Assembly: GCA_963669155.1 (NCBI GenBank)
Contig: OZ022576.1
Span: forward strand, 26,450,335 to 26,514,334
From: Arbacia lixula
Taxonomy: Eukaryota > Echinodermata > Echinoidea > Arbacioida > Arbaciidae
Direction: 5' to 3'
DNA: 64,000 bases
Part shown: positions 27,805-40,200 of the stretch, one piece after another
How the letters are laid out: each line of letters opens with the position of its first letter
How positions within the stretch are numbered: the stretch's first letter is position 1
Notes under the pieces: model-generated
Database searches by the model: none
The model's input: the letters and a program-made list of their open reading frames with translations, nothing else
Told to the model about the DNA's origin: nothing
Translations under genes and position numbers: made by a program

Positions 27805-28203
27805 AGAGAAAGAGAGAGAAGGGTGTGGGGAGTGGTCTGGATAGAAAGAAATACAGAGGAAGAAGAGAAGAGAGAGAGAGAGGATAAAGGAGAAGACATT
27901 AATAATAAAACAATAAAGGGCAGATGAAATGAAGTGACTTATGAAGAGATGCAGATTGAGAGACAGTGAAATAGTGAAGGAAGGAAAAAATGGAAAGAGT
28001 GAGATAGAGAGAGACATAAATAGAGAAATGCGGTGATCATGGGGAGAGGGAAGATGAAATAGAGAGGAAGAGAAAGAGAAAGGGGAAAATAAGAGTAAGA
28101 AAAGGAGAATGATAGGATAAGGATTTATAAGGATAAGAAAAAAGATACAAAAGAGCAACAGAAAGAAGGTGAATTGAAAGTCAAAGATATATAGAGAGAG
28201 AGA

Positions 28204-28253
<50 letters not shown>

Positions 28254-31200
28254 AGAGAGGCCCTCCCGACCAATGTACGTTACAGTGTGTGTGTGTGTAT
28301 GTGTCTGCTCACAGAGTAAGGCAGGGACACACTTCCACCTGAATACACCCACGGATACGTTGGTGTACATAGCATCAGCTCTGTGTCCATTGGCAGCAGC
28401 TATATGCACTCAAGCTAGTCATTTGCTAGCTCGTTAGGGCAGAGGCGGTCTCATTTGCCAGACAGACGTTGGGTTGGCGGTGTGTGAATGAATCCATGCA
28501 TATGCTTTTCTGACGGTGATGGTAATGATGATGGCGATTCAGGCAGAAATTAGTAAATGACAAGACACATTGTTCTTGCCCGTTTCCATGGTGGTGTGTA
28601 TACCTTAGCTGGATTGTACATATTTGTTCTGGTGACAGTCATTGGTAAGTCTTCATTCCTTTCATTCCAGAGTTTATTATAATTGTGAATTTCATTATTA
28701 AGTGATCTCATCGGCCATACAATGGGCAGTAAATTGTTATAGTTATTTTTTTGAAAGGTATGAGTTGGCATGTGTAATAAAAGTATGCACAGTAGCAACC
28801 AAATAACACATTGTCTGGTATTAAATAAGATACGAGTCAGCACTGTCACGCTCTTAGGGTTTACATATGGTAGGAACATATTTTTCACACATCTTCAGAT
28901 GTTTTAACAGGGTTGTCCATTATCACTAGTGTATTAGTCTTTTGAAAGAGTGATCACTCCTTCTACTTGATTTTATTTCATTTTGGCTTATTGTGGGGTG
29001 CATAGGCGAAAGGATGCACTCAACATCTATTAGTCTCTTTCACTGAGGAATAGATAACTAGCCAATGAAATGTTCCAAATGCCTTTTATAGTATTTCATA
29101 CCACTCCATGTGGAACATATTGAGATGACATGTTTAGAAGAACATAAGTGAAAACTGTAATTTTGCTACCAGGGTGGCAGAGTGAAGTATAATGAATGAA
29201 TCAGATGTATCATGGTGAGCAGCCATTGTTAGAAAGTTTGAACCACATAATTTACTATGTGCTAAGTGCACATTCTAGTTCCATGATACACCCTTCACAT
29301 TATTCAACTGAATAATAAAATTTATTTTAAGTGCATGTGACTTACTTAAGAAGAAAAAAACTTAACTGTTATACATAGAATTAAATAATTAATTTTTTTT
29401 TTTTTTTTTTTTTTACTTTACACTTCCTGGATCTCAGAATTGACGGTACCATTCAGTTTCGATGAAGGACAAAGCAATGTGAAGAATCTCTCCATGTAAA
29501 TTTGTATAGACCTCTTTGTGAATTCTCCTAGTGATTTAAATGTCGCGTGTTGAGACAACCTTGCGATATTATATGAATCGGTGGAGTGAGCGTGCCGACA
29601 GAAAATCATTATTTACCCAGCAAAGTGGAGTTATTTATTCTCTGGTTCAGAATAGTACAAGGAATGGAAGGAAGGTCACATTGTGATAGTAAGAATACAA
29701 TGTACATGTATTCGTTGTAGCCCTCTTTGTAAATAAAATTATAGTATTTGGTATCTTGCTTGTTAGCACGTAAAGTGAAAGGAAATACAAGGTGCTTGGG
29801 TGACAGCAAGACCTTGACGTCACTGCCCACATACCTAGTCTCCATTTCAGGCCCAGCGTTGACAGCTGCCAGGCCACCTGATACTTTAATGTATATCGCA
29901 CTCTCTTCTCCCTATTCTAAGTAGTGTACTGCTGCTTTCGTGCACTCCAACAAGTCATGTCAAATTAAAGGTAGGGGGTAGTGAGTGGCAAAACTGTTCT
30001 GCCATCGCTATTACCTCCAGATTTTGTTGAAAGTAATGATTTTATCATTTTGAGATGATTCTATGCTGGCTTCCTGAAATCAAACAAGAAAAGGACCAAT
30101 TAAATGGTCATGGCAGAAAGGCGCTCTATTGATAATGGTTTTCACCACTTCTATCCTTACTGTCAATAACAGTTTTGAAGGGTCTGTGTTGTAATATACA
30201 TATAATTCTTCCAATATGTACCCTCCACTACACTTTTGTCACACCTGATATTGCAGAGAAGTAATGATTTAAGTTTCAGTCATACAAGTTACTAATGCAT
30301 GTATGAAAGCGTCTTATAAAGCATTGTATTTTGTTTCAAATACTGCCTCGGGTCTTTTTTTTTTATAGAATATAGATCACTCGATCCTTGTCCAGTTGTG
30401 CTCTAGAAAGCCGGTGTGCCTTTCAGACAGTGGTATTGACCGAGTAAACTTAAATGAAGCAATCCAGCAGCAGCAACACTTGACCTTTCTCTCCTATCTG
30501 AGGCACGGTTCGATCAGCCAGTGGGCCTCCAATCATTCCAAGAATAGGTCTGAGCAATTATGGTCTACATAGGATAGGCTGTCTATCACCACAAGACTGG
30601 TGCTACATGTATGTTAATGACATGCAATCCATCCCTAGTCCATGTTGTCACGTACACGTACGACAAGGGATTGCTTGTCATGTACAGAATTAGTCTTGTT
30701 TGTGGTTTTGAAGTATATTGGATTTGAAAGAGAAAAAGAAACTTTTTTTATATATAATTTTCATGTAATTAGGATTAATAGAAATACTGTAAAGTTGAAA
30801 AAAAATGTACAAAAATTGTAGAGATAAAAAAAACATGCTGTACATACATGTAAAGACTAGAATTATGAAGAGTGTACTAGTTTTGTCTGAAGGGAGTGTA
30901 GGCCTGGGTACAGGCTTTTTTTTACCAGCAGTTTGACCAAATTTATTCAACTAAAGACACCCCTCTCCCATTTCATGTAGTGTGTACATATCTTTCTTAC
31001 TATACTTTGTGTGTAGTTCATGTACATGAATGTGTACACAGATGAAAGCAGCCATCTTATCAGCTCATCTCCAGCCACTCATGTTTATATTTTCAGAAAA
31101 CAAAAGTCCCCCCTTTCTGTGTGACTGACCAGATAGTATAATCTTTTAGCTGGATAGTATATTTCTAAAGGTGTCGTGATGATATGTAGTGTATAACATA

Positions 31201-34200
31201 CATGGAGGACCCCACAAATACTTGCCAACCTCTGTGGATACAGAAAGGTTAGAGCAAACAATTTTCTTTGAGACATATCTTATGTCAGCAAATAAGCTCT
31301 CAGTCATTGTGCATCATGCCTTATGTGTCCCCACATATTATCACGTCTAGATTGAAGGATGATATTAAAATAATGTGAACTGTCTTGATGTACGTGTACT
31401 TGTTAATGATCCTATTCTTGCTGTGGTGTTTTAAGTTTCCTGAAACAGAGAACATAAAAACCTCCTGAAGTCCCATATAGTTTTAAATAATAAAGGACAG
31501 GTCATTGTGTTCATTTACCATACTGTATAATACATGTAGACGTAATATTCATTTTGAGAATTAACGCATGAACCATGTAAATTTGCTTTTGGGACCCCTG
31601 GAAACAAAGAACCCCACCACTGTGAACAGATTAATTATGGTCTGGGGAGCTGATTTGAATGACAAGGAAGCCATCTGGTGCAGGAATAATGGCTTAATAA
31701 TGGCCGTTGTGTTAAATCAATATCTCACCCCTATTAAAATGCATCCACCGTGAATGGACAAGATATGCAAAGTGTCTCCAAGTCCAATGATTACAGGCCC
31801 TCTGTTCTGCCCTGTCAGTTTTCTCACATTTGAAATGGTCAGTGAACAAAGGTCTAATTTCTCTCAGCGATCCATCTGGTTTGTGTTTTGGTGGTCATCA
31901 AGTTCATGGTCACTGTTCAGATGTTTTTTTAATCTGCAAGAAGAACGGTCCTCTGAACAGCTGTAGGGGAGAGTGGTCTGTTCTGTGGAATGATTTACTA
32001 TCATCTTCCAAGTAGTGAACTACATGTATCCTAGAAATTCAATTTTTCTACAGTGACTAAGGAGTGTGGAAATAAAATGCTGAATGCGGCCCTTTTTGTT
32101 TTCCTGTTGTTTTCCTAAAGACTGTTGTAAGTCACATTTACTTTGATTGATGAAATTATATTTTGTTGTTATATACTGTATTTTTCTGCTGTTAATCATC
32201 TGTGAAACATATATATTCATTTTTGTTTTGTTTAAAGGGCATATACTGTACTGGGAAGACAAGAAAGCCTTCAAATGGTGATCATGAGAAATCTTCTTGC
32301 CAATGGTCTTAAATTCATGTATTGTCCATTTCAGAAACTTGCTGAAAGTTATTTGCCCTCAAATGATCCATATGTTGAGTAATTAGTGATTAAATCACAA
32401 ATCCTGAAATTGTTTGGCCTGAACATTTTGAGGATTTGTAATTAAATCACTAATAACTGAAAATGTGGATCATTTGAGGGCAAATAACTTTCAGCAAGTT
32501 TCTAAAATGGGCAATACATGAATTTAAGACCATTGGCAGGAAGATTTCTCATGAACACCATTTGAAGGCTTTTTTGTCTTCCCAGTACAGTATATGCCCT
32601 TTAAGTCTTATGTGTTTCACACTGGTTTTCTTACGGACCCTAAGCATAGTAATACCCTGCTTTGTAATTTTTGCACACAGCTATAGTGCTCTTACCTCCA
32701 TCTAGTACAAAATTACTCGACTACAAGGAGAAAGCTGAGGGAAATGGAAACTGGTTAGTAGAGAGGACAGTACCTCTCCTCTTGGCACTGAAATGGTTCC
32801 TCCTCTCGGTGATCAATGACCCTTTTCCCTCTCTGTCTGGTCTGTGATTGTGACACCCCTGAACCCTGGGCTACTAATCAGCGGCGTCCCTGGCCCGGCC
32901 CTTCATTTGGGCTCGTTGATTAAGAGTAAATGGTTCTCAAGATGCGATTGATTTCAGAGGGAGGGTGATGACACCCCACTGCCCGAGAAGACGAGAATTC
33001 GGTTGACTTTTTTCTTCGCACCTCTTTTCAGCTGTAATCTATCCTGAGAAAGTGTCTATCTCTTGCGGGGAGCGAGGGATGTTACGGATGCTTAACACTG
33101 TGATGACAGCTTCAATACAACATTGCCCGACTTGTGAAGACTTCATTCCTCTTTATTTAAAAGAGAAAAAACAAGAGCATTTAGTGTATATACAAGCGTG
33201 GGAAATATCGTGGTTGATGAGAAATTCCCATTGTGTGTTATGGTCTGTATATACATATATCGGTGTGCAAATAAACTAATATTAGGTGTCCTTGGTGGAG
33301 ACAGAATGATAGCCAAAGCTTGCAAAGGATGGGTACAAACCAAACCAAGCCAAAATGCAGAAACAACATTCTGCCATCATTAAACTTAGGTAGTATCTGT
33401 TTTGAAAAGGGAAGTGAAACTGTTAAAACACCCTCATAAGTGAAGAGGGAAAAATCATACCTCAAGTACATTTGGTTTCTGTGTTTACATGAATTCCAAA
33501 GATTTAAACAATGAATTGAGTGAGTTACATGTGCTTTTTGCATTTAAGGAATAAAGACTTAAACACTGTGTACTGCCATAGTTCTTAGTTAGACATCTTG
33601 TGTACAGAAGCACGTATATATGCACATGTTGTAACTATGGAAAGGATGTGAGTTGAAAAAAATACATGTTGATTGGACTTTTTTTGTACATACTTTCTCA
33701 GTCAATTTACTGATGGATATGACTTCGTCAGCAGTGTATAAAATGCTTTCACCTACATGTATGAGTACAAGTATCTCGGAACATTCTACAAGGGGAGCAA
33801 GTGTTTCAAGATGTAATTCTTTTCTCTCAAGCTGTTCAAGTGGTGCATTGTCTAGTGTTAATCAAGAGTGTGGATTTTTGCAGTGTTTTCAGCCAATAGA
33901 GAAGCAGATGGGGGTACATATTCATTAAACTTGCTTAAGTGCATTAAAGACACTTTAACCCTGGGGTGTGAAGATTGTTTTACCCGTGTGGCAGGTCTAA
34001 GTAATGACAAGTGCCAAGATATATGAAGGAGGCATTTCCTCAGAGAAAAGGGCAGGGATGGGGCATATTACTGTAGTATGTTTTGTCACTATCTCCATCT
34101 TCTCTTACCACCTTTAGCGTGTGTTCTAGCCTGTGGGCATGCAGCTTCTTTCCTCCACCCTGCAGTTAAATCTAAGTTTATCTCCCTTTGCTGCTGTGTG

Positions 34201-37200
34201 ATATAAAGTAATATAGGAGTGTTAGGCTGTGTGTCTAGATTGAATTGTTTGTGCAGTGCAGTACATCAGAAAGAAGCATACTATATAGCCTGTAACCTAT
34301 ACTAGAGAAGCAGCTACCTTTCTACCTCTTCATAGTTATCATCATAATATGAAGGGGACATATAGAGGCTTACCCCAATTATGTCCAACAATCATGGTAT
34401 AAATTCAGTATTTTAACAAGCCCCTGTGGGAGTATTAGCTTACGGATTGTTAGGAGTGGACGACATATTGAGTATGTCAGTCTTAGAGTGTAAAACAATA
34501 CGTCACAATATCAAACTTACCCAGGGTGACATTGAATATGCTTCAATGTCAGAGTACAGTAGTTGGTTTGAGGAAATAAATATGAAAAAAAAAATGGCTC
34601 ATTAACATAGGAAAAGACACCAAAATGTTATAAGATACTTCCTAAGGACATTTGCAATATAAGTTATGGAGGAGGAATTGTTATTTGGATTTTATTTACA
34701 GTAAAATCATACAAGCCACGGCATTCTAAGTGATGCATGTTGCAAAACATTTTAGCAAATAGGGCAATACAGTTCTTATCAAGACTGAGTCACGACTCCA
34801 TACTAGTACACTTCTCCCCTGCTGCTTTGTAAGTTTTGAAGTAATATCCTTGAATGAAGCTACAGTGCGTACAGTAATCGTTTGATCTGTAGAGAGAGAC
34901 AGAGAGAGAGAGAGAAAAAAAAAGTGTGAGAGAGTGAGTGAGTGAAAGAGGGAGGAGGAACGTTTAGCCCCAATGCTTGAATCAACTCAGCAAGCATCGC
35001 AGAGATTTTAACATACTCCTGCTGGAGTGGTATTTACATGTGATTAACAGCGCTGCATGCTACTATGATGAAAAGGCATTCCAAATATTCCAGGCTTGCT
35101 ACGCAATTGAATGTGCTGTGCTGTGTTGCGTAAGTTGCAGCAACAAACATTTCAAGAAGGCAGCAAATTAACGCCAATTACGAGCGCCATGCTGCTTTTT
35201 GTGTAGAGCGCATGGAGAACTTCTATTAGTTGTAATTGGTCACTTTAATGACAGGAAATTGGTCAGCTCTACTGAAGACATGAAAACATTGGTCATGTCA
35301 ACATTAACTCATTAGGGCCATTCTCATTGGACTTAAGAAATCGCGAAGTTAGAAAAATCGCGAAGTCAGGGTGAAAGTTGCCTAGCAACCGGGCCAACAG
35401 CCGTCCAAAACTTTGCATGAAACTTCGTAAGTCAGGGCACGATTTGTCTAACTTAGCACTGTAAATTCGCGATTTTTTGCAATGAGATCGAGTAGCTAGC
35501 TGATATGTGCGCTCCAGTACTACATACATTACAGGCTAGGCTACTGTCATATGGGATGCGGATTGTCGTATTAGTACTGCATGTTTCTACTGTGTATTGT
35601 TTATTTATCTATCAACGTCAAAGCAAAACTGTATGGACGGCAGCTGCACTCACTAAACTAGATCAATTTGGTGATGACCGCACTGCGCTGCATACTCTAC
35701 AACTAAGAAAACTGATAAATGAGGTCTTAAAAAAGTTGGTCTATAGTGGAGAGTCGCGCTGCGTTTTCATCTTGACACGCTTAACGTTGTTATGCACTAC
35801 ATGTAGCACTAGCAGTACTGGGTAGCTGCTGCTACTACTAGCCACGGAAAATTAATAAACGTGCCGGTAACCTAACGTTAGATCTAATTGTAGTCACAGA
35901 TGAACTTTGGACTAACCTTATTTGGGATGAGTCTAACAACTAATCGAGATGTTAGACGAGCCTAGTCACGGAATATGTTGAACTATTAAAGATGTTTACA
36001 CCACGGGATTGCCCTGCTCCTTCGGGAAAATACTGCGTCAGATTGCTGTTTTGTACACAGCGATTGTGCGTATGTGCATTCGAACCCTACTAAGTTTTGC
36101 TTGAAGCTAGCTTGACCGAGCGAATCAATTTCGTTGTATGTTTTAAACATTTAAGACATAGCGCTGCGCAGCGCTCTATGTACAGTCTTTGTTTGGTTTA
36201 CATCCCACTACGCGCGAAACGAATTGCATGCCGGGAATGGTCGATCGAGCTTGCTGGGCATGCGTAGTTCGTTCCGAAAAATCACGATTTTTCTAACTTT
36301 GCGTAACTTCACGATTTTTTGGTGTAATGAGAAAACGATTGTAAAATTTTGTGATTTTTAACTTCGCAATTTTTTGTAATGAGAATGGCCCTATTGTGTG
36401 CCATGCTGCCTCTAGAATGGCAGATAATCTATCACATATAGGGTTAACCCCTGCTATGCCAGTTAAAGTTGACCCGTCCCTGTTACAAATATTTGCAAAC
36501 TTCATTAAAGTTTGCACATATTTAGTACGTATCTTTGGGATACCATCTGTGAAATTTTAAGGTCAGAGATACTATTACTCTCGTAGAATAAATGAAAATC
36601 TAACTATTTTTCACTGAGATTTCTACAAATTGGTACGAATAAAGAAAGCTCGATCAATTATCGAAAATTATTTCCTCAGAACCGAATATAACGCTTTGTC
36701 AATTGCCTCTCCCTCTCAAATGATGACAAATTCAGGGAACTTTCAGAATGGGTCTGCAAAAGGGACGGGCTACCTTTAAAGTGATGCTCAATTGAAATTG
36801 TGTGTATTATTGGTGCCAGAATGCATCAATGGTACAAGAAGGGTCACATGCTCCATGAGATGTCCAAGTCTTAAAGATCAGGGATTACAATGTATAAGGA
36901 AACATAAAGACTTTGTTTGCAAGCTATTGTTTTTCATTTTACCTTCCCAGTACCAAATATTGACAGTCCCATGCCAAGAATAAAACAGTTTATTGCCTGT
37001 GCTACTGAGAGGATTAAAGAGGATTGATTTGCCATATGACTTTTAACCCCTTTGCAAATCAAAATGCTGCTATATACAACTTGGTGTGTATTAAATATGA
37101 AAAAAGGCAAATGTGGCATGCAAAGAGTTAGGCGTTTGTGTACTTGTGTAATCTGAAGGCTTGGATTACATTTTCCTTTTTTATACTGAAATTCTTTAGA

Positions 37201-40200
37201 AGTTCAAGCCTCACTGATATGTATCTGATATCCGTTTAAAACGTCTTATGGAAACCATATGCTAACTTCCTCTTAAAGACCCGTTCCCCACTAGCACTAC
37301 ATTCAGCAAGCATGACATTTATGCCGGGAATGAAATGGAAATACATGTAGCAAGAATAGAAAATGACTCCTGAGGACTGTGCTTGCACGAATAGAAGGAA
37401 ATAACTCAATAATGTCTGATAAGGTAAAAGGGAGCAGTAATTTTGCCACGTGAGGTGGAAGTAGACCTAGATGAAAGGATTGATTTGAAACGGCATGGAA
37501 TTCAGTGCGAAAGGGGGTAATGGTCTCATACCCTATATACGTGTAGTGTCTCCTTCAGTCGTTTTCCCTTTTGTAGTACCTGAATTACCATTATAAAGTT
37601 CCTGAGGGTATTTTCCAGTGACTGTTTTTTGTTTTCTATCTTTATATTCCATTAGAGCGATTATTCTTCACATGTATCCTTGAAAGCTTTGTTTGTTCTG
37701 ACTATGTTCATTAATAAAAAATGTTCAAAATGGTAATGCCAGTTCATGTCAGTTTGAAGACTGTCTCGCACCATCTGTTGCGTGTAATCAACACGAAATG
37801 CACAAGTTAATGCAAATTGTTCTGTCTTCATGTACATGTTTATTCCCAGCCGTGTATAACAAGATGAAAGGCGAGAATCGATCATTCTCCGGTTTCATGC
37901 AGTGTGTTCCGTGGGACTCTCCCTCCTAGCATGCCCTTGGTCGCAACTCATCATAACGTGATTTACATTTGTATCTGGCTCCAAAACCCCCAAAGGTTTC
38001 ATTTCCATCAAGCTCAACTCCATTCATCTTCATTTCAAATCTGCGCACCCATTGTTGGGTTGGGTTGGGTGTGAATTCAAACAGCTCTCTCTCTTTCTCT
38101 CACACATGAAAAAAGGGGGAAAAGTTTCTTGTTTTCATGCAAGAAGGATATGTTGTGCGGGGCGGAGATGGATTGTGTGGTCCTGTGGCCATTGCATTGA
38201 TTCATTCCTCCCGTCACTCTTTGTTCCTTAGCAACCTTGAGGATATTAGCAGGAAAATATTCTCTCCCCGTCTGAAAGAAAGAATCACCCATCCATCTCT
38301 CTCTACTCTCTCTCTGTAAATTCAGATTAACCCTTTCTATGCTAAACTGAGTGCTGCTATATTGATTTTGTGTGTAACATTGGTGCAAAAATGCACAGTG
38401 GGGCACAAAGTGTTAAAATTTTGGACCTGTAGTTACATGCAGCTGGTAGAAAAGAATATTCCCTCATTCCCTCAGAGAAAACCCCCCCAAAATATCCATC
38501 TTTGCTCTCTCTGTAAATCCAGATGATGATCTGTTAACACTGTGAGTGCCAGACAAAATGCTGCTGTACATGAAATGTGTGTATTAATAATGAAATGGTC
38601 CACAAGTGGCACATCAAGAGTTAACCCTCTCAGTCCCATGAGGACACAGCATTGTGTAAAACCTCAACATGCTTCCTCTGGCCTCATACCAAGATGGTTA
38701 AGACATGCTTTGGTTTCCTATTTGGACCTGTGACATGCACCTGGTAAAGAAAACGAAGCATCTTTCTCTAGTCTCTCTGTAAAGCTAGATGATGATCTGT
38801 TAACCCTCTCATTACCTTTGACACATGATTGTCTACAGACTAGATCATATGATGTGATATTGAAAGACTTAAGTTGTGTATTGATTTTGTCTTTGGCCCT
38901 GTAGTTACATGCAGCTGGTGGAGGGGCTGCCCACATACGGAGTGCACTACTACGAGGTGAAGGATAAGGCTGGCATCCCCTGGTGGCTGGGCCTCAGCTT
39001 CAAGGGAGTCTGCCAGTACGACCGAGTCGATAAAGTCACACCCAGGAAGGTACGTCACCATTCTGTCTCCCTTAATAAACTCTTAATAGTTACTAACGAG
39101 TACATCTAGAAAGTATTTGTCCAGTATCACTCCACGTAATTTGCATCCATCATTTTGTTCTCCCTTCTAGGTAACTTAATACACTATTAAGTTACTAGTA
39201 CATCCACAGGAAGATATCTTTTTTTGGATTAGTTGAGGATCAGTACAAATTGTTCATGCTGTTGTGTCTTCTGAGAGATCCAAAATACTTTTAATTGTTT
39301 CAAGTGCATCCGGGAAGATCATTTTTCAAGTGGTATTTGTCCGATATCAATAATTTTTGTTTCATTTATCATTCTGTCTTCTGTTTTATGTAAATTAACA
39401 TAAATGTACTTGTCATAGTTACTAGATCCAGAAAGATAATTCCAGAGAGGGTAATTGTTATAGATCAGTCCACATTGTTTTTTGTATCAAGTCAGTCTTG
39501 GGGTATTTTTTTTCTTTTAAAACTCTTTTTCTGTTAATAAACTCCTCATTATACAGATTTGTTTGCCTCAAAGTGCCTGGAATATTTTGAGTACAATTGT
39601 TAGGTATATCAGATTGAAATAAATCTGAGAAATTTAGAAGGTAATTTTTCATGAGGTATTGAGAAACTAGAACTACTGTACCACACTCCCATCAAATAGA
39701 AACAACATACTCTTCGTCACTGTCCAGAATGAAAGAATGGATTCATAGATGAATCATTAAAAAGTTATAAATACTACAGAATGAAGGAAACGTAGTTGTG
39801 CGCTTCAGGGTTTTGTTCATAGAGAAGTTGGAAAAAGTAGGACTACATATGTTTCACAGAGGTGTTGGCCTAATGCAATCTATTTCAAATCAAGTGAGCC
39901 ATGCAATGGAATCCATCATCCGCTCTGTGTGGAAGCCCAGGGCATGGGAGAAAGTAAAGGGCTGCCTGGTCCTGTGGAAGACATCAGGCATGTGATATAG
40001 GCCCACATTCAGCATTCAACATGACTTGATGGAAGGGCGTTTATTTTGGGAGTATGATGGATGGGTCCCCATTGCAATGCTCCCGAGGTCTGCTTGGTGT
40101 GGTTGTGAAGGAATATGGTCGCTAGATTCAGTGGGGCTGAAATTATCGGCACTTCAAATGCGGTTCTCATCATACTTCAGAGCTCTAGTATGTGAGCTTA

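Larger units (their letters stand above)
21560..38904 (+). other. 17.3 kb intron, repeat-rich
   Basis: The longest intron in the window. It carries several short inverted-repeat elements, a CT tract of about 550 bases, the palindrome cluster at 24973-26075, a GA/GACA tract, a 365 bp foldback, a 1.08 kb TA-flanked element and, at its 3' end, decoy copies of the next exon start. The stretches 26100-27590, 28260-32230 and 32610-35310 show nothing I can name beyond short microsatellites and open frames with no family signature. Confidence 0.85.

Noticed and set aside
27553-28158. 201-codon minus-strand frame rich in Ser/Leu/Cys
   Set aside because: It is a product of GA and GACA repeats.
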